Assembly (NCBI GenBank): GCA_944320285.1 | Contig: CALUGX010000126.1 | Coordinates: forward strand, 21,498-85,497 | DNA from: an uncultured Prevotella sp. | GTDB taxonomy: Bacteria; Bacteroidota; Bacteroidia; Bacteroidales; Bacteroidaceae | Length of the DNA stretch: 64,000 nt | Direction of reading: 5' to 3' | Part shown: positions 1 through 8,791 of the stretch, one piece after another | Layout: every line of letters starts with the position of its first letter | How positions within the stretch are numbered: the first letter of the stretch is position 1 | Translations under genes and position numbers: made by a program | The notes under the pieces: model-generated | What the model was told of the DNA's origin: nothing | Seen by the model: the letters and a program-made list of their open reading frames with translations, nothing else | Database searches by the model: none

Positions 1-54
1 TGGCTGCATCTGTTAATATCAGCCGGTGTTCTTCGTTTGTGTACTTATCTTATG

Positions 55-62
55 CAAAGATA
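55..62 (-). promoter_or_regulatory. Promoter -7 box reading off the left edge
   Basis: On the minus strand this reads TATCTTTG, a full match to the Bacteroidetes -7 consensus TAnnTTTG. The matching -33 box is unclear (T-rich DNA only). It would drive a minus-strand gene beginning at or beyond the window edge. Confidence 0.4.
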
Positions 63-172
63 ATCATTTTTATCGTAAAATAAAAGAAATACTAAACTAA
101 TGTTTGCCAAAATTTGTCATTTTGAAAAACAAAATTTGCGTTATAAGAAATTTTGTCCTTGATTATATATGA

Positions 173-212
173 TTTGAGACTTCCTTTAATTTATGATAAA
201 GGAAGTCTCAAA
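173..212 (-). terminator. Hairpin downstream of araB
   Basis: A perfect 15-bp inverted repeat (173-187 and 198-212) encloses a 10-nt loop. It lies about 135 nt after the araB stop, in the direction of araB transcription, so it probably ends the arabinose operon transcript. There is no clean T-run on either side, so it may instead stabilise a 3' end. Confidence 0.5.
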
Positions 213-347
213 CGATTTCTTTGCTTTGAATATGTGCGTTCTTTAACTGGAATGTTTATAGCCAAAGCTGTCGGATTTTCCGATAAAGTTCTCCGGATGG
301 CGATATTATCGAAGTACTATATTTTGCGCACCCAACATTATTGCCGA

Positions 348-2036
348 TTAATTGAACATTTCCTTTTCGGTGAATAATCCCAGCTTTTGGTATTTTTCAT
401 AAATGTCGGCATACACCTTGACACTTTCTGGCTGCGGCTTATATTCTTTGGAGAAACCGCTGTTCATCTTTTCTATGGCATCTTCCACCTTGCTATAAAT
501 GCCGGCAGCCGTGGCTGCAAACATGGCTGCGCCAAGGGCGCACGCTTGGTCTGTGTTGCATACTTTTATTGGCTTATTGATGACGTCACACATGGTTTGC
601 ATTACAAAAGGTGATTTCAAGGCAATGCCGCCGATGCCGATAACATTGTCTATCACTATGCCTTCTTCCTCGAAACGGTCCACAATGGCCTTAGTTCCAA
701 ATGCTGTTGCTTCAACCAGGGCTCTAAACACCTGCGGCGCTGTAGTTCCTAATGTAAATCCAGCGATAGTGCCTTTAAGTAATTGGTTGGCATCAGGTGT
801 GCGGCGACCGTTAATCCAGTCTGTAGCAATCATCGTGCTTTCACTTACAGGTATCTTTTCCGCTTCTTCGGTAAGTTTGACAATTATCTTGTCACACGTG
901 TTTTCAACAATCTCGTCAATTTCTTCTTTTGACAGCTTGCCTGATATTGTCTGTGGCAAAATATTGCGTACAGGGAACTCAAGTATTCTCCTGAACATGG
1001 CATAAACGTCACCGAAACTTGATTGTCCGGCTTCCAATCCTACCATACCTGGGATAACGCTGCCGTCCACTTGTCCGCAGATGCCTTTTATGCACTTTGA
1101 ACCTATTTCATCGTAAGACGCAACCATGACATCACAGGTGGAAGTTCCTATCACGCGCACCAATGTATGCGGAGCAACTCCGGCTCCTACAGCTCCCATG
1201 TGACAGTCGTAGGCGCCTCCGGCAACAATGACATTTTCTGACAGTCCGAGCCTGTCCGCCCATTCCTTGCACAAGTGTCCAACAGGTTTGTCTGCCGTTT
1301 CGGTTTCTGTAAACAATCTTTCACGAAAACCTTTAAGGCGTTTGTCTATTGATGTTAGGAACTCTTCTGACGGCAGGCCTCCCCATTCCTCGTGCCACAT
1401 AGCCTTATGACCGCATGCACAACGGCTTCTAACAATGTCTTTTGCCGATTTAACGCCAGTCAGTACGGCCGGAAGCCACTCGCAATATTCAACAATGGAA
1501 TAGGCTTTTTCCGCAACCTGCGGATCTTCACGTAGAACGTGCAAGGCTTTAGCCCAAAACCACTCCGCCGAATAAATGCCACCTTCATACTTGGCGTAAT
1601 TAATGTCAGATTTTGCACAGGCCACGTTTATCTCTTCAGCTTCTTTTATTGCTGTATGATCTTTCCATAAGATAAACATTGCATTCGGATTTTCTGCAAA
1701 TTCGGGCAACATTGCCAACGGAGTACCGCTTTCATCTGTAAAAGCCGGTGTTGAGCCTGTCGTGTCGAATGCCAAGCCTACGACATTCTCGGCCACGCCT
1801 TGCGCACATTGGCTAAGGGCGTCGGTTACAGTTGCTTCAAGCACCTCAAGATAGTCTTTCGGGTGCTGCCTCCACTGGTTGAGCTTTGGATTACAGTAAA
1901 GCCCTTTCTTCCATCGTGGATAATATTTTACACTTGTTGAAAGGATCTCTCCACTTTCGGCGTTAACGACAAGGGCGCGGGCAGAATCGCTACCGTAGTC
2001 TAATCCGATTACATATTTAGGCATATCCTTATTCAT
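348..2036 (-). CDS. araB: Ribulokinase
   Basis: FGGY-family sugar kinase of 562 aa that phosphorylates L-ribulose to L-ribulose 5-phosphate with ATP in the cytoplasm. The N-terminal phosphate-binding motif GLDYGSDSAR is at residues 11-20. A central VAGGAYDCHMGAVGAG segment and a C-terminal IGGIALKSPF segment match the two actin-like lobes of ribulokinases. The length fits AraB. It is the last gene of the ara operon, separated from araA by about 300 bp of hairpin-rich DNA, so its expression may be set apart from the upstream genes. An ATG four codons further in is an alternative start. Confidence 0.93.
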   Translation of the reverse strand: MNKDMPKYVIGLDYGSDSARALVVNAESGEILSTSVKYYPRWKKGLYCNPKLNQWRQHPKDYLEVLEATVTDALSQCAQGVAENVVGLAFDTTGSTPAFTDESGTPLAMLPEFAENPNAMFILWKDHTAIKEAEEINVACAKSDINYAKYEGGIYSAEWFWAKALHVLREDPQVAEKAYSIVEYCEWLPAVLTGVKSAKDIVRSRCACGHKAMWHEEWGGLPSEEFLTSIDKRLKGFRERLFTETETADKPVGHLCKEWADRLGLSENVIVAGGAYDCHMGAVGAGVAPHTLVRVIGTSTCDVMVASYDEIGSKCIKGICGQVDGSVIPGMVGLEAGQSSFGDVYAMFRRILEFPVRNILPQTISGKLSKEEIDEIVENTCDKIIVKLTEEAEKIPVSESTMIATDWINGRRTPDANQLLKGTIAGFTLGTTAPQVFRALVEATAFGTKAIVDRFEEEGIVIDNVIGIGGIALKSPFVMQTMCDVINKPIKVCNTDQACALGAAMFAATAAGIYSKVEDAIEKMNSGFSKEYKPQPESVKVYADIYEKYQKLGLFTEKEMFN

Positions 2037-2145
2037 TTTAAGATTGAAACTTTAAGAGGTTGGGGGAATAAACAAACATAAGCCGGGCAAAAATCCGTGG
2101 TATTAATAATCTTTCTATAACCACCTGAAATCCAAATTGTTACAG

Positions 2146-2224
2146 AAAGGCCGTCTTTCGTATTCTAAAAAGATACCTTTTAAAACCCGAAAGACGGCCT
2201 TTTGTCTTCTAAAAGACGGCCTTT
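2146..2224 (-). terminator. Triple-arm hairpin array between araA and araB
   Basis: Arm AAAGGCCGTCTTTCG (2146-2160) is the exact reverse complement of 2188-2202, giving a 15-bp stem. A third arm, AAAGACGGCCTTT (2212-2224), repeats the same sequence, so two mutually exclusive stems can form. In the direction of transcription the array follows araA and precedes araB. It could terminate, attenuate or protect the mRNA. The same AACGGCCTTT / GACGGCCTTT words recur in other gaps of the window. The rest of the 2037-2336 gap shows no gene. Confidence 0.5.
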
Positions 2225-2336
2225 CACAAAGTGGTTAATTATTAAAATAACCGGCCATGCTCACGCCATACCTGTCAAACTATGGTAAAACGTTTATACG
2301 GGGTAACCCTACCTCGATGAAAAACACGTTAAAAGA

Positions 2337-3866
2337 TTAATTTAGTGCTTTGTTGAGCATATAGTAAACTTCGTTGAAGCGTAATTCTTTGCGGAACTCA
2401 TCAACCTTGGTCTCTTCATTGATGAACACAGCCTCGATGCCGGCAATCTCTGCATAGTCCTGCCAGTATTCATCTGTCAGGTCGTATGAGAAGCAGCTGT
2501 GGTGCGTGCCGCCGGCATAAATCCAGCATCCAGCACCGACCTCGAAGTTGGGTTGAGGTATCCACAAGGCTGAAGCCACAGGCAGTTTGGGCAGTGGTTT
2601 GGGCTCGATGCACTTCACATCGTTGACAATCATACGGAAGCGGTTACCCATATCTACGACAGTTGCTGTAACACCGGTACCAACCTTTGATGTGAATACG
2701 AGGCGTGCTGTGTCGCCCTTCCTTACTCCGATGCCAAGGACGTGCACTTCAAGGCGCGGTTTTGATTCTGCGATAAGTGGACATACCTCAAGCATATGAG
2801 ACTGTAGGATGGCACTTTGTTCGCCGTCGAAGTTAAGTGTGTAGTCCTCAAGGAATGAGCATCCGTTCTTCATGCCCTGCGTCATAAACCAAACGGTACG
2901 GTAAAGTGCGGCTGATTTCCAGTCGCCTTCAGCTCCAAAGCCGTATCCCTCGGCCATGAGACGCTGTGAGGCAAGGCCTGGAATTTGGTCGAAATGGCTG
3001 CCGTCTGTCTGTCCGAGGTCGTCGAAGTTTGTCGTAAAACCTTTGGCGCCTTTGGCTTTCAGTATGGCACGCAAAGCGAGCTCTGCTTTGGCTGCATTCC
3101 AAATAGCGGTATATTCTTTTGAATTGCCGTCGTTCTTGATGTCTCCACAGTCATACAACCGGAAATATTCATTTACGAGCGCCTTAACGTCCTCATCTTT
3201 AAGTTTGCTTTGATATTCCATAAGTTCGCTGGCCGGGCAATAGTCAACATGATACCCCAGCACTTGTTCGGCAGCCACCTTATCGCCGTCTGTAACGGCC
3301 ACGTTGTTCATCTGGTCGCCGAAGCGGATGATAAGCATATCCTGTGCGTCTGCCCAAGCGGCGCAGACACGCTCCCACACTGCGATATGGTCTTGCGTGG
3401 CAGCCTCTTTCCAATAACCAACTACTAACTTGCGGCGTATCCTCATGCGAGCTATTATGTGCCCGAACTCACGGTCGCCATGCGCACTTTGGTTCAAGTT
3501 CATGAAGTCCATGTCTATCGAATTCCAAGGAATTTCCTTGTTGAACTGTGTATGCAGGTGGAGTAGGGGCTTATGGAGTATTTGCAAGCCGTGTATCCAC
3601 ATTTTTGCCGGTGAGAATGTGTGCATCCAAGTGATTACGCCGACGCATTTTTTCTCGTTGTTGGCAGCGGCAAACAAGTCTGCCACTTCTTTACTGCTGT
3701 TAGCCGTACCTTTATACACGACCTTGATGGGGAGACGTCCTGAGTTGTTCAATCCGTCGACCATTTCTTTCGAGTGGCCGTCAACCTGAGCCACGGCTTC
3801 ACCTCCATAAAGAAGTTGTGCACCTGTTACAAACCACACTTCAAAATTCTCAAATGCCTTTTCCAT
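2337..3866 (-). CDS. araA: L-arabinose isomerase
   Basis: A 509-aa cytoplasmic isomerase converting L-arabinose to L-ribulose. It starts with the family pattern EVWFVTGAQLLYGGEAVAQV, and the segments WMHTFSPAKMWI and GYGFGAEGDWKSAAL match conserved AraA blocks. The metal-binding family positions appear intact, including ESKPRLEVHVLGIG and the C-terminal GGTHHSCFS. It sits 42 nt downstream of araD in the same operon. Length and motif order are normal for AraA. Confidence 0.95.
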   Translation of the reverse strand: MEKAFENFEVWFVTGAQLLYGGEAVAQVDGHSKEMVDGLNNSGRLPIKVVYKGTANSSKEVADLFAAANNEKKCVGVITWMHTFSPAKMWIHGLQILHKPLLHLHTQFNKEIPWNSIDMDFMNLNQSAHGDREFGHIIARMRIRRKLVVGYWKEAATQDHIAVWERVCAAWADAQDMLIIRFGDQMNNVAVTDGDKVAAEQVLGYHVDYCPASELMEYQSKLKDEDVKALVNEYFRLYDCGDIKNDGNSKEYTAIWNAAKAELALRAILKAKGAKGFTTNFDDLGQTDGSHFDQIPGLASQRLMAEGYGFGAEGDWKSAALYRTVWFMTQGMKNGCSFLEDYTLNFDGEQSAILQSHMLEVCPLIAESKPRLEVHVLGIGVRKGDTARLVFTSKVGTGVTATVVDMGNRFRMIVNDVKCIEPKPLPKLPVASALWIPQPNFEVGAGCWIYAGGTHHSCFSYDLTDEYWQDYAEIAGIEAVFINEETKVDEFRKELRFNEVYYMLNKALN

Positions 3867-3908
3867 AGTTATTGTTTTTGTTAGTGTTTGATTGATTTAT
3901 GTTATTTT

Positions 3909-4601
3909 TCACTTTTTCTTCTGCCCGTAATATGCGTTAGGACCATGTTTCCTGCTGAAATGTTTTTCAACGAGAAGCGGGTTCATCGTTGTATTTGTAT
4001 TAACGCAAAACGAAACAAACGCCATTTTAGCTACTTGCTCCATGACAACAGCATTATAGACAGCGTTGTCAGGATCTTTGCCCCATGAGAAAGGTCCGTG
4101 GTTCTTTACCAGCACGCCGGGTGTATGGACATAATTCATATTCCTGAACCTCTCCACGATCACCGTTCCTGTCTCTTTTTCATATTCAGCCATTTGTTCC
4201 TGTGTCATATCACCGGTGCACGGTATTTCGTCATGGAAATAGTCAGCGTGTGTCGTTCCGATGTTCGGGATGTCCTTACCAGCCTGCGCCCATGCCGTAG
4301 CGTATGTAGAATGGGTGTGGACAATTCCGCCTATTTCGGGAAAAGCCTGGTAGAGGACAAGATGCGTAGGTGTGTCTGAAGAAGGGTTTAAGTCGCCTTC
4401 AACGGTCTCGCCAGTCTGCAAGTCAACAACAACCATATCTGACGCTTTCATCTCGTCATAGCTTACGCCTGACGGTTTGATTACCACCAAGCCTTTTTCA
4501 CGATCGATGCCGGAGACATTTCCCCATGTAAATATTACCAAATTATGTTTAACCAAATCTAAGTTTGCCTTAAACACTTTTTCTTTTAATTCTTCTAACA
4601 T
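3909..4601 (-). CDS. araD: L-ribulose-5-phosphate 4-epimerase
   Basis: A 230-aa class II aldolase/AraD-family enzyme. It epimerises L-ribulose 5-phosphate to D-xylulose 5-phosphate, which enters the pentose phosphate pathway. The zinc-binding pair is visible in [11 protein letters not shown], and [12 protein letters not shown] is the conserved substrate loop. It begins only 5 nt after the regulator gene stop, which implies co-transcription. Together with araA and araB it completes the arabinose pathway. Confidence 0.93.
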   Translation of the reverse strand: MLEELKEKVFKANLDLVKHNLVIFTWGNVSGIDREKGLVVIKPSGVSYDEMKASDMVVVDLQTGETVEGDLNPSSDTPTHLVLYQAFPEIGGIVHTHSTYATAWAQAGKDIPNIGTTHADYFHDEIPCTGDMTQEQMAEYEKETGTVIVERFRNMNYVHTPGVLVKNHGPFSWGKDPDNAVYNAVVMEQVAKMAFVSFCVNTNTTMNPLLVEKHFSRKHGPNAYYGQKKK

Positions 4602-4606
4602 GATGT

Positions 4607-5284
4607 TTATAATTTAAATGTAGAGTCTGTTAAGTAGGCATTTTTGTTGAAACGGTACAGGGCTGCACCACGTTTTGATGTCACTTTGTCAACGAAATCT
4701 GTCTTTTCAATGTATTCAACAGTCTTTATTCTTTTTCGGAAGTTTCGTTTGTCGATTGTCTCTCCTAAAATGGCTTCATACACGTGTTGTAGTTGTGTCA
4801 ATGTGAACATTTCAGGTAGTAGGTTAAAGCTAAGGGGCTCTGAAGATATACGCCTACGCAATAGGGTTATGGCCTTCTTTACCATGTCGTTATGATCGGA
4901 ATATAGAACCGGCAGTTCGTCAATGTTAACCCATTCTACCTGGTGGGTTTCAAGCAACGCCTTATCGTAATCTTTTACGTTGATCAGTGCACAATATGCT
5001 ATGGAAATAACCCTTTCCCCAGGATCTCTGTCGACAGCGCCGAACGCTCCGACCTGTTTCATATATATGTCTTTAAGTCCTGTCAACTGATATAATACCC
5101 TGTTTGCCGCGTCATTAAGGCTTTCGTTTTGTTCAACGAAACCGCCGTAAAGCGACCAGGTACCCCTTCCTGGGTCCATATTTCTTTTGCCGATAAGCAG
5201 CTTTAGCTTTTTATTCTCAAATCCGAATATGATGCAGTCTACAGAGACAAGGACTTTTGAATGTTCGTTATAATACGTTGTCAT
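4607..5284 (-). CDS. araR: Nudix-domain transcriptional regulator, AraR-like
   Basis: A 225-aa protein with an N-terminal Nudix fold and a C-terminal winged helix-turn-helix (about residues 145-215). The Nudix box region is degenerate: [19 protein letters not shown] lacks the catalytic REUxEE pattern. This fits a ligand sensor rather than a hydrolase. Nudix-type AraR repressors are known to control arabinose genes in Bacteroides (established knowledge). Its place between the symporter and araD supports that role. The operator was not identified. A catalytic Nudix enzyme is the less likely alternative. Confidence 0.82.
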   Translation of the reverse strand: MTTYYNEHSKVLVSVDCIIFGFENKKLKLLIGKRNMDPGRGTWSLYGGFVEQNESLNDAANRVLYQLTGLKDIYMKQVGAFGAVDRDPGERVISIAYCALINVKDYDKALLETHQVEWVNIDELPVLYSDHNDMVKKAITLLRRRISSEPLSFNLLPEMFTLTQLQHVYEAILGETIDKRNFRKRIKTVEYIEKTDFVDKVTSKRGAALYRFNKNAYLTDSTFKL

Positions 5285-5335
5285 TACATTTTTGATATCA
5301 GAGGCATAGGGCTTGTAAACCCTATGCCCGTAAAA

Positions 5336-7081
5336 TTACCAGAAATAAATGTAGAACGCGGCACACAAGGCAATTACGCCAAGCGAAGCAATTACGTCCC
5401 ACTTGTTCCAACTTTTGAGTATTGACGCCTTATAATCACTTGTAAAGGTGATAGCCTCGATTTGTTCCTTGCTCGGTTTCGGTGTGAACATCGATACTAC
5501 TACCATCATAATGATGATGAAGACAAGAAGCCAAACTTCGAATATCAGCCAGTTAGTCTGCCAGAACCATGTGGTGTTTTCCCAAAACGCACCTTCCATC
5601 GTAGCTTTGCCAGAATTTGTGAGTACGTTAGTCAACAAACGTAACATACCAATAAGGAAGCCTCCTATGAGACCATATTCGCCAGCTTTCGGCGTTATGC
5701 GTTTTGAGAATATGCCAAGGGTGAACACGGCGACCATTGCCGGGGCAATGAGAGATTGTATGTCTTGCAGGTAAGAGTACAAATTGCCCATATTCATCAT
5801 TATCGGCATCCATGCAAGGCCGAGAAGTACGACAACCACTGTTGCCATTCTGCCAACGAATACATAATGGCTCTCACTCATGCCTTTTTTCATGGGTTTG
5901 TAGAAATCTTCCGTGAACAGCGTGGCGCAACTATTGAAGAATGCTGCCAGTGATGCTACAAGGGCGCAGATGAAACCAATGGTGACGAGACCTTTCACAC
6001 CTGCCGGCAGAATATTTTTTACCATCATGGCAAACGCTCCGTCGGTATCGTGTGTATTGGTGATGTCCATTTCGATACCGCTACCTGTTTTTAGTGAAAG
6101 GGCATAGGCCACCATTCCCGGTATAAGGAACATGAAAACGGGCAACAGCTTAAAGTAACCGGCAGCTATAGTGCCACGACGGGCACGCTTCATTACAGTA
6201 GTATTATCTTCACCTTTGGTTTGGCCAAGTACACGTTGGACGATATGCTGGTCTGTGCACCAATACCAGAAACCAATGATTGAAGCGCCAATGAACACTA
6301 CGTAGCCGGGGAACTGTGGATACATAGGGTCGGCAGGGTCTGTGTGGAACATATGTGTCGTTCCGAAACCATTATGTGCGGCATTACAAACAGCCATCAT
6401 TTGTGTCCATCCTTCGGCTATATTACCATTGCCCAACATACTTAGGCCAAGAAAAAGGACGAGGAAAGAGCCGACGATTAGTATTGGCGTCTGAATGGCA
6501 GAAAGTGTCATCACGCCTTTCATACCTCCAAACACAGTGAATACCGCAGTAATTACAATCAAACCTATGGCGCCGTACCAGAACGGGAGACCAAGGAGAT
6601 ACTCAAAGAATATGCCACCCGTGAATGCAGTAACTGACACTTTTGTTAAAACGTATGCTATCAACGTGATTATTGACAGCCATGAACCTGTACGTTGTGT
6701 GTAGCGGAATTTAAGGAAATCGGGCATTGTTATGATTTTGTCCATTTTGTTGTTCAACAACTGGTAGAACGGCACGAATAGCCAGCCAAGAATCAAAATC
6801 ATCCATCCTTGCATTTCCCAGTGAGCCATACCAACGCCGTCTTTTGCGCCTGTTCCGGCTAATCCGACAAGGTGCTCAGAACCAATGTTGGCAGCAAAGA
6901 TCGCTGCGCCGATTATATACCAAGGCTCGCCTTTCCCAAAGAGATAGTCTTGGCTATCAGCACCTTTCATCTTCTCTTTGTCTTTCTTGATGGCTCGATA
7001 AATTGCCCAAATAATAGCGACAACTCCTACTGCCAGGACTGCCCAGTCGAGCCAAATGAAATTGTTTGTATTCCAGTTCAT
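5336..7081 (-). CDS. Sodium/solute symporter (SSS family), probable arabinose transporter
   Basis: A 581-aa polytopic membrane protein with many hydrophobic helices. It carries the SSS sugar-transporter blocks IIGAAIFAANIGSEHLVGLAG, FWYWCTDQHIVQRVLGQ and ALVASLAAFFNS. The family couples Na+ entry to solute uptake across the inner membrane. Its position between an aldose epimerase and the ara regulator suggests L-arabinose as substrate; that is inferred from context. The final helix ends at the extreme C-terminus. Confidence 0.88.
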   Translation of the reverse strand: MNWNTNNFIWLDWAVLAVGVVAIIWAIYRAIKKDKEKMKGADSQDYLFGKGEPWYIIGAAIFAANIGSEHLVGLAGTGAKDGVGMAHWEMQGWMILILGWLFVPFYQLLNNKMDKIITMPDFLKFRYTQRTGSWLSIITLIAYVLTKVSVTAFTGGIFFEYLLGLPFWYGAIGLIVITAVFTVFGGMKGVMTLSAIQTPILIVGSFLVLFLGLSMLGNGNIAEGWTQMMAVCNAAHNGFGTTHMFHTDPADPMYPQFPGYVVFIGASIIGFWYWCTDQHIVQRVLGQTKGEDNTTVMKRARRGTIAAGYFKLLPVFMFLIPGMVAYALSLKTGSGIEMDITNTHDTDGAFAMMVKNILPAGVKGLVTIGFICALVASLAAFFNSCATLFTEDFYKPMKKGMSESHYVFVGRMATVVVVLLGLAWMPIMMNMGNLYSYLQDIQSLIAPAMVAVFTLGIFSKRITPKAGEYGLIGGFLIGMLRLLTNVLTNSGKATMEGAFWENTTWFWQTNWLIFEVWLLVFIIIMMVVVSMFTPKPSKEQIEAITFTSDYKASILKSWNKWDVIASLGVIALCAAFYIYFW

Positions 7082-7117
7082 TTTATTAGTTTGATTAGGT
7101 AAAGTTATTATATGGTT

Positions 7118-8284
7118 CTATTTTATGCTGAACTTATAAGCTACGTGGCTGTAATATTTTTCGCCAGGTTTCAAATATGGTGACGGCCATTGTGTTTTAT
7201 TAGGCGAATCTGGATATTTCTGACTTTCGAGGCATACAGAAACGTGCTTGGGGTATTTAATGCCGTGTTTGCAACTTACGCCTGTGCCTTGGAAATTGCC
7301 TGTATACACTTGCACACCCGGTTCGTTGGTAAACATCTCAAGGAAGATGCCTGTCTTCGGAGAATATAATGACGCTGCAACAGTCGTGTCGTCACCTTTA
7401 CCGTCTTTATATGTGTTAAGACACCAGTTGTGGTCGTATCCGGAGGCGTTCTTTATTTGGTCGAACGTTGTGTCATTGATTGTCTCGTCTATGGCGTGAG
7501 GCTTGCGGAAATCCATTGGAGTGCCTCCCACTGACTTGATTTCTCCCGTGGTCATGTATGTAGAGTCTGCCGGTGTATAGTTGTCGGCGTTAACGTATAA
7601 CACCATATCCATTCCCTCTTTTGACGGGTCGCCGTTCAAGTTGAAATAGCTGTGGTTAGTCATGTTGACGACCGTTTCCTTGTCCGTAGTGGCTTCAAAA
7701 ACGATGTCAAGTGTATTGTTTGACAATAATTTATATGTCGCTGTTGCTTTTACCGTTCCGGGGAATCCGTTGTCTCCGTCTGGTGAAACGATACTTAGTT
7801 GCAATATAGAGTCGTTAGGTTGGGTTGCACTATAAACTTGGTACATCCATCCTGATGGTCCGCCGTGAAGACAGTGTCCAAAGTTATTGGTAGGCAGTTG
7901 CACTGTTTTTCCGCCAACAATGAATTTTCCTTTATTGATGCGGTTTGCATAACGTCCTACCGAAGAGCCGAAATCACTAGGACTATTTATTGTATCCGCA
8001 TATTGTGCGATGTTGTCATATCCAAGAACTACGTCTGTTGGTTTTCCGTTTTTATCAGGTACAACCAAAGAAACTACACGTCCGCCGAAATTAGTAATGC
8101 ATACTTCCATACCATTTGAATTCTTCAAAACATAAAGTTTTACTTCTTTATTATTAATTATGGTATCAAAAGCAGCCGGGTCGAGACCAGATTGTGTTGT
8201 TATACTATCGGTTCCCGTAGTACAAGCTGACAAGCACGCTAAAGCCATTCCTAAACTTAAAACGCTTGATTTAATGCTCTTCAT
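7118..8284 (-). CDS. Aldose 1-epimerase lipoprotein (GalM family)
   Basis: A 388-aa mutarotase with a lipoprotein signal peptide and lipobox (LSAC, Cys21), so it acts in the periplasm or at the envelope. Family motifs are NHSYFNL, ASGYDHNWCLN and CLESQKYPDSPN, which contains the catalytic Glu. It is the first gene of the ara operon. It probably equilibrates anomers of incoming arabinose or a related sugar before uptake by the adjacent symporter. The second, cytoplasmic-type GalM at 9967-11058 is about as long but has no signal peptide. Confidence 0.9.
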   Translation of the reverse strand: MKSIKSSVLSLGMALACLSACTTGTDSITTQSGLDPAAFDTIINNKEVKLYVLKNSNGMEVCITNFGGRVVSLVVPDKNGKPTDVVLGYDNIAQYADTINSPSDFGSSVGRYANRINKGKFIVGGKTVQLPTNNFGHCLHGGPSGWMYQVYSATQPNDSILQLSIVSPDGDNGFPGTVKATATYKLLSNNTLDIVFEATTDKETVVNMTNHSYFNLNGDPSKEGMDMVLYVNADNYTPADSTYMTTGEIKSVGGTPMDFRKPHAIDETINDTTFDQIKNASGYDHNWCLNTYKDGKGDDTTVAASLYSPKTGIFLEMFTNEPGVQVYTGNFQGTGVSCKHGIKYPKHVSVCLESQKYPDSPNKTQWPSPYLKPGEKYYSHVAYKFSIK

Positions 8285-8324
8285 AAATTGATTGAATTGA
8301 TTATTAAGTTTGATTTAATTGGTG

Positions 8325-8358
8325 TAAAAGTACAATTTAATTTCATTACTACTACAAT
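8325..8358 (-). promoter_or_regulatory. Probable promoter of the arabinose operon
   Basis: On the minus strand a near-consensus -7 box (TACTTTTA at 8325-8332) lies 22 nt from ATTG (8355-8358), about 40 nt upstream of the epimerase start. No other good box is seen between this point and galK. It would drive the whole six-gene ara operon. The AraR operator is expected nearby but could not be recognised. Confidence 0.4.
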
Positions 8359-8726
8359 TCCATCCGATGTTTTATGCTATTAAAATGTTTTTTTACAACT
8401 TTTATCAATGCACATAGATAAAAACTCATCTGTAATAAAGCGTGCAGCCTTGTTTGTTAATCGTTTTACACACCAGCAATCTTAACTAAGCCAATTCAGA
8501 CAAGGCATGATTTAGCTTGCAAAAGGCCGTTTCTCAACGTGCGATATGTCACATTTTACAAGCTAAATGGTCGTGAATTTGCACTTTGTTAATTATCAGC
8601 GAATTATAATTTCTCCCAATCGGTTATTATACCTCAGACTTGTTTTGCGTTCATGCAAGGCATATTGTTTAAAACGTAGCGGCACGTCAAGATTGGGTGA
8701 GAAACAATATAACGGTAGGAATATGA

Positions 8727-8765
8727 AATAAGGCGAAGGACTTGCCTGTATTCCTTCGCCTTATT
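8727..8765 (-). terminator. Terminator of galM-galK
   Basis: A perfect 14-bp stem AATAAGGCGAAGGA (8727-8740) / 8752-8765 with an 11-nt loop lies 26 nt after the galK stop. T residues follow in the minus-strand direction. Confidence 0.75.
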
Positions 8766-8791
8766 ATAAAACTCTGTGTTTAGATTGTAAT

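Larger units (their letters stand above)
1..347. other. Left-edge intergenic region
   Basis: No convincing gene is seen. The region holds a promoter-like box pointing off the left edge and a strong hairpin in the araB 3' flank, both listed separately. On the minus strand an ATG at position 9 could start a gene that continues outside the window, but only three codons are visible. Confidence 0.5.
8285..8791. other. Intergenic region between ara and gal operons with inverted repeats
   Basis: No gene is seen. Besides the ara promoter and the galK terminator it contains two imperfect inverted repeats. One is TTTAGCTTGCAAAA at 8511-8524 against 8554-8567, 13 of 14 paired. The other is TTTCTC-CCAATC at 8610-8621 against 8691-8704, with a 2-base gap. 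The structure resembles a small non-autonomous repeat element. Confidence 0.5.
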
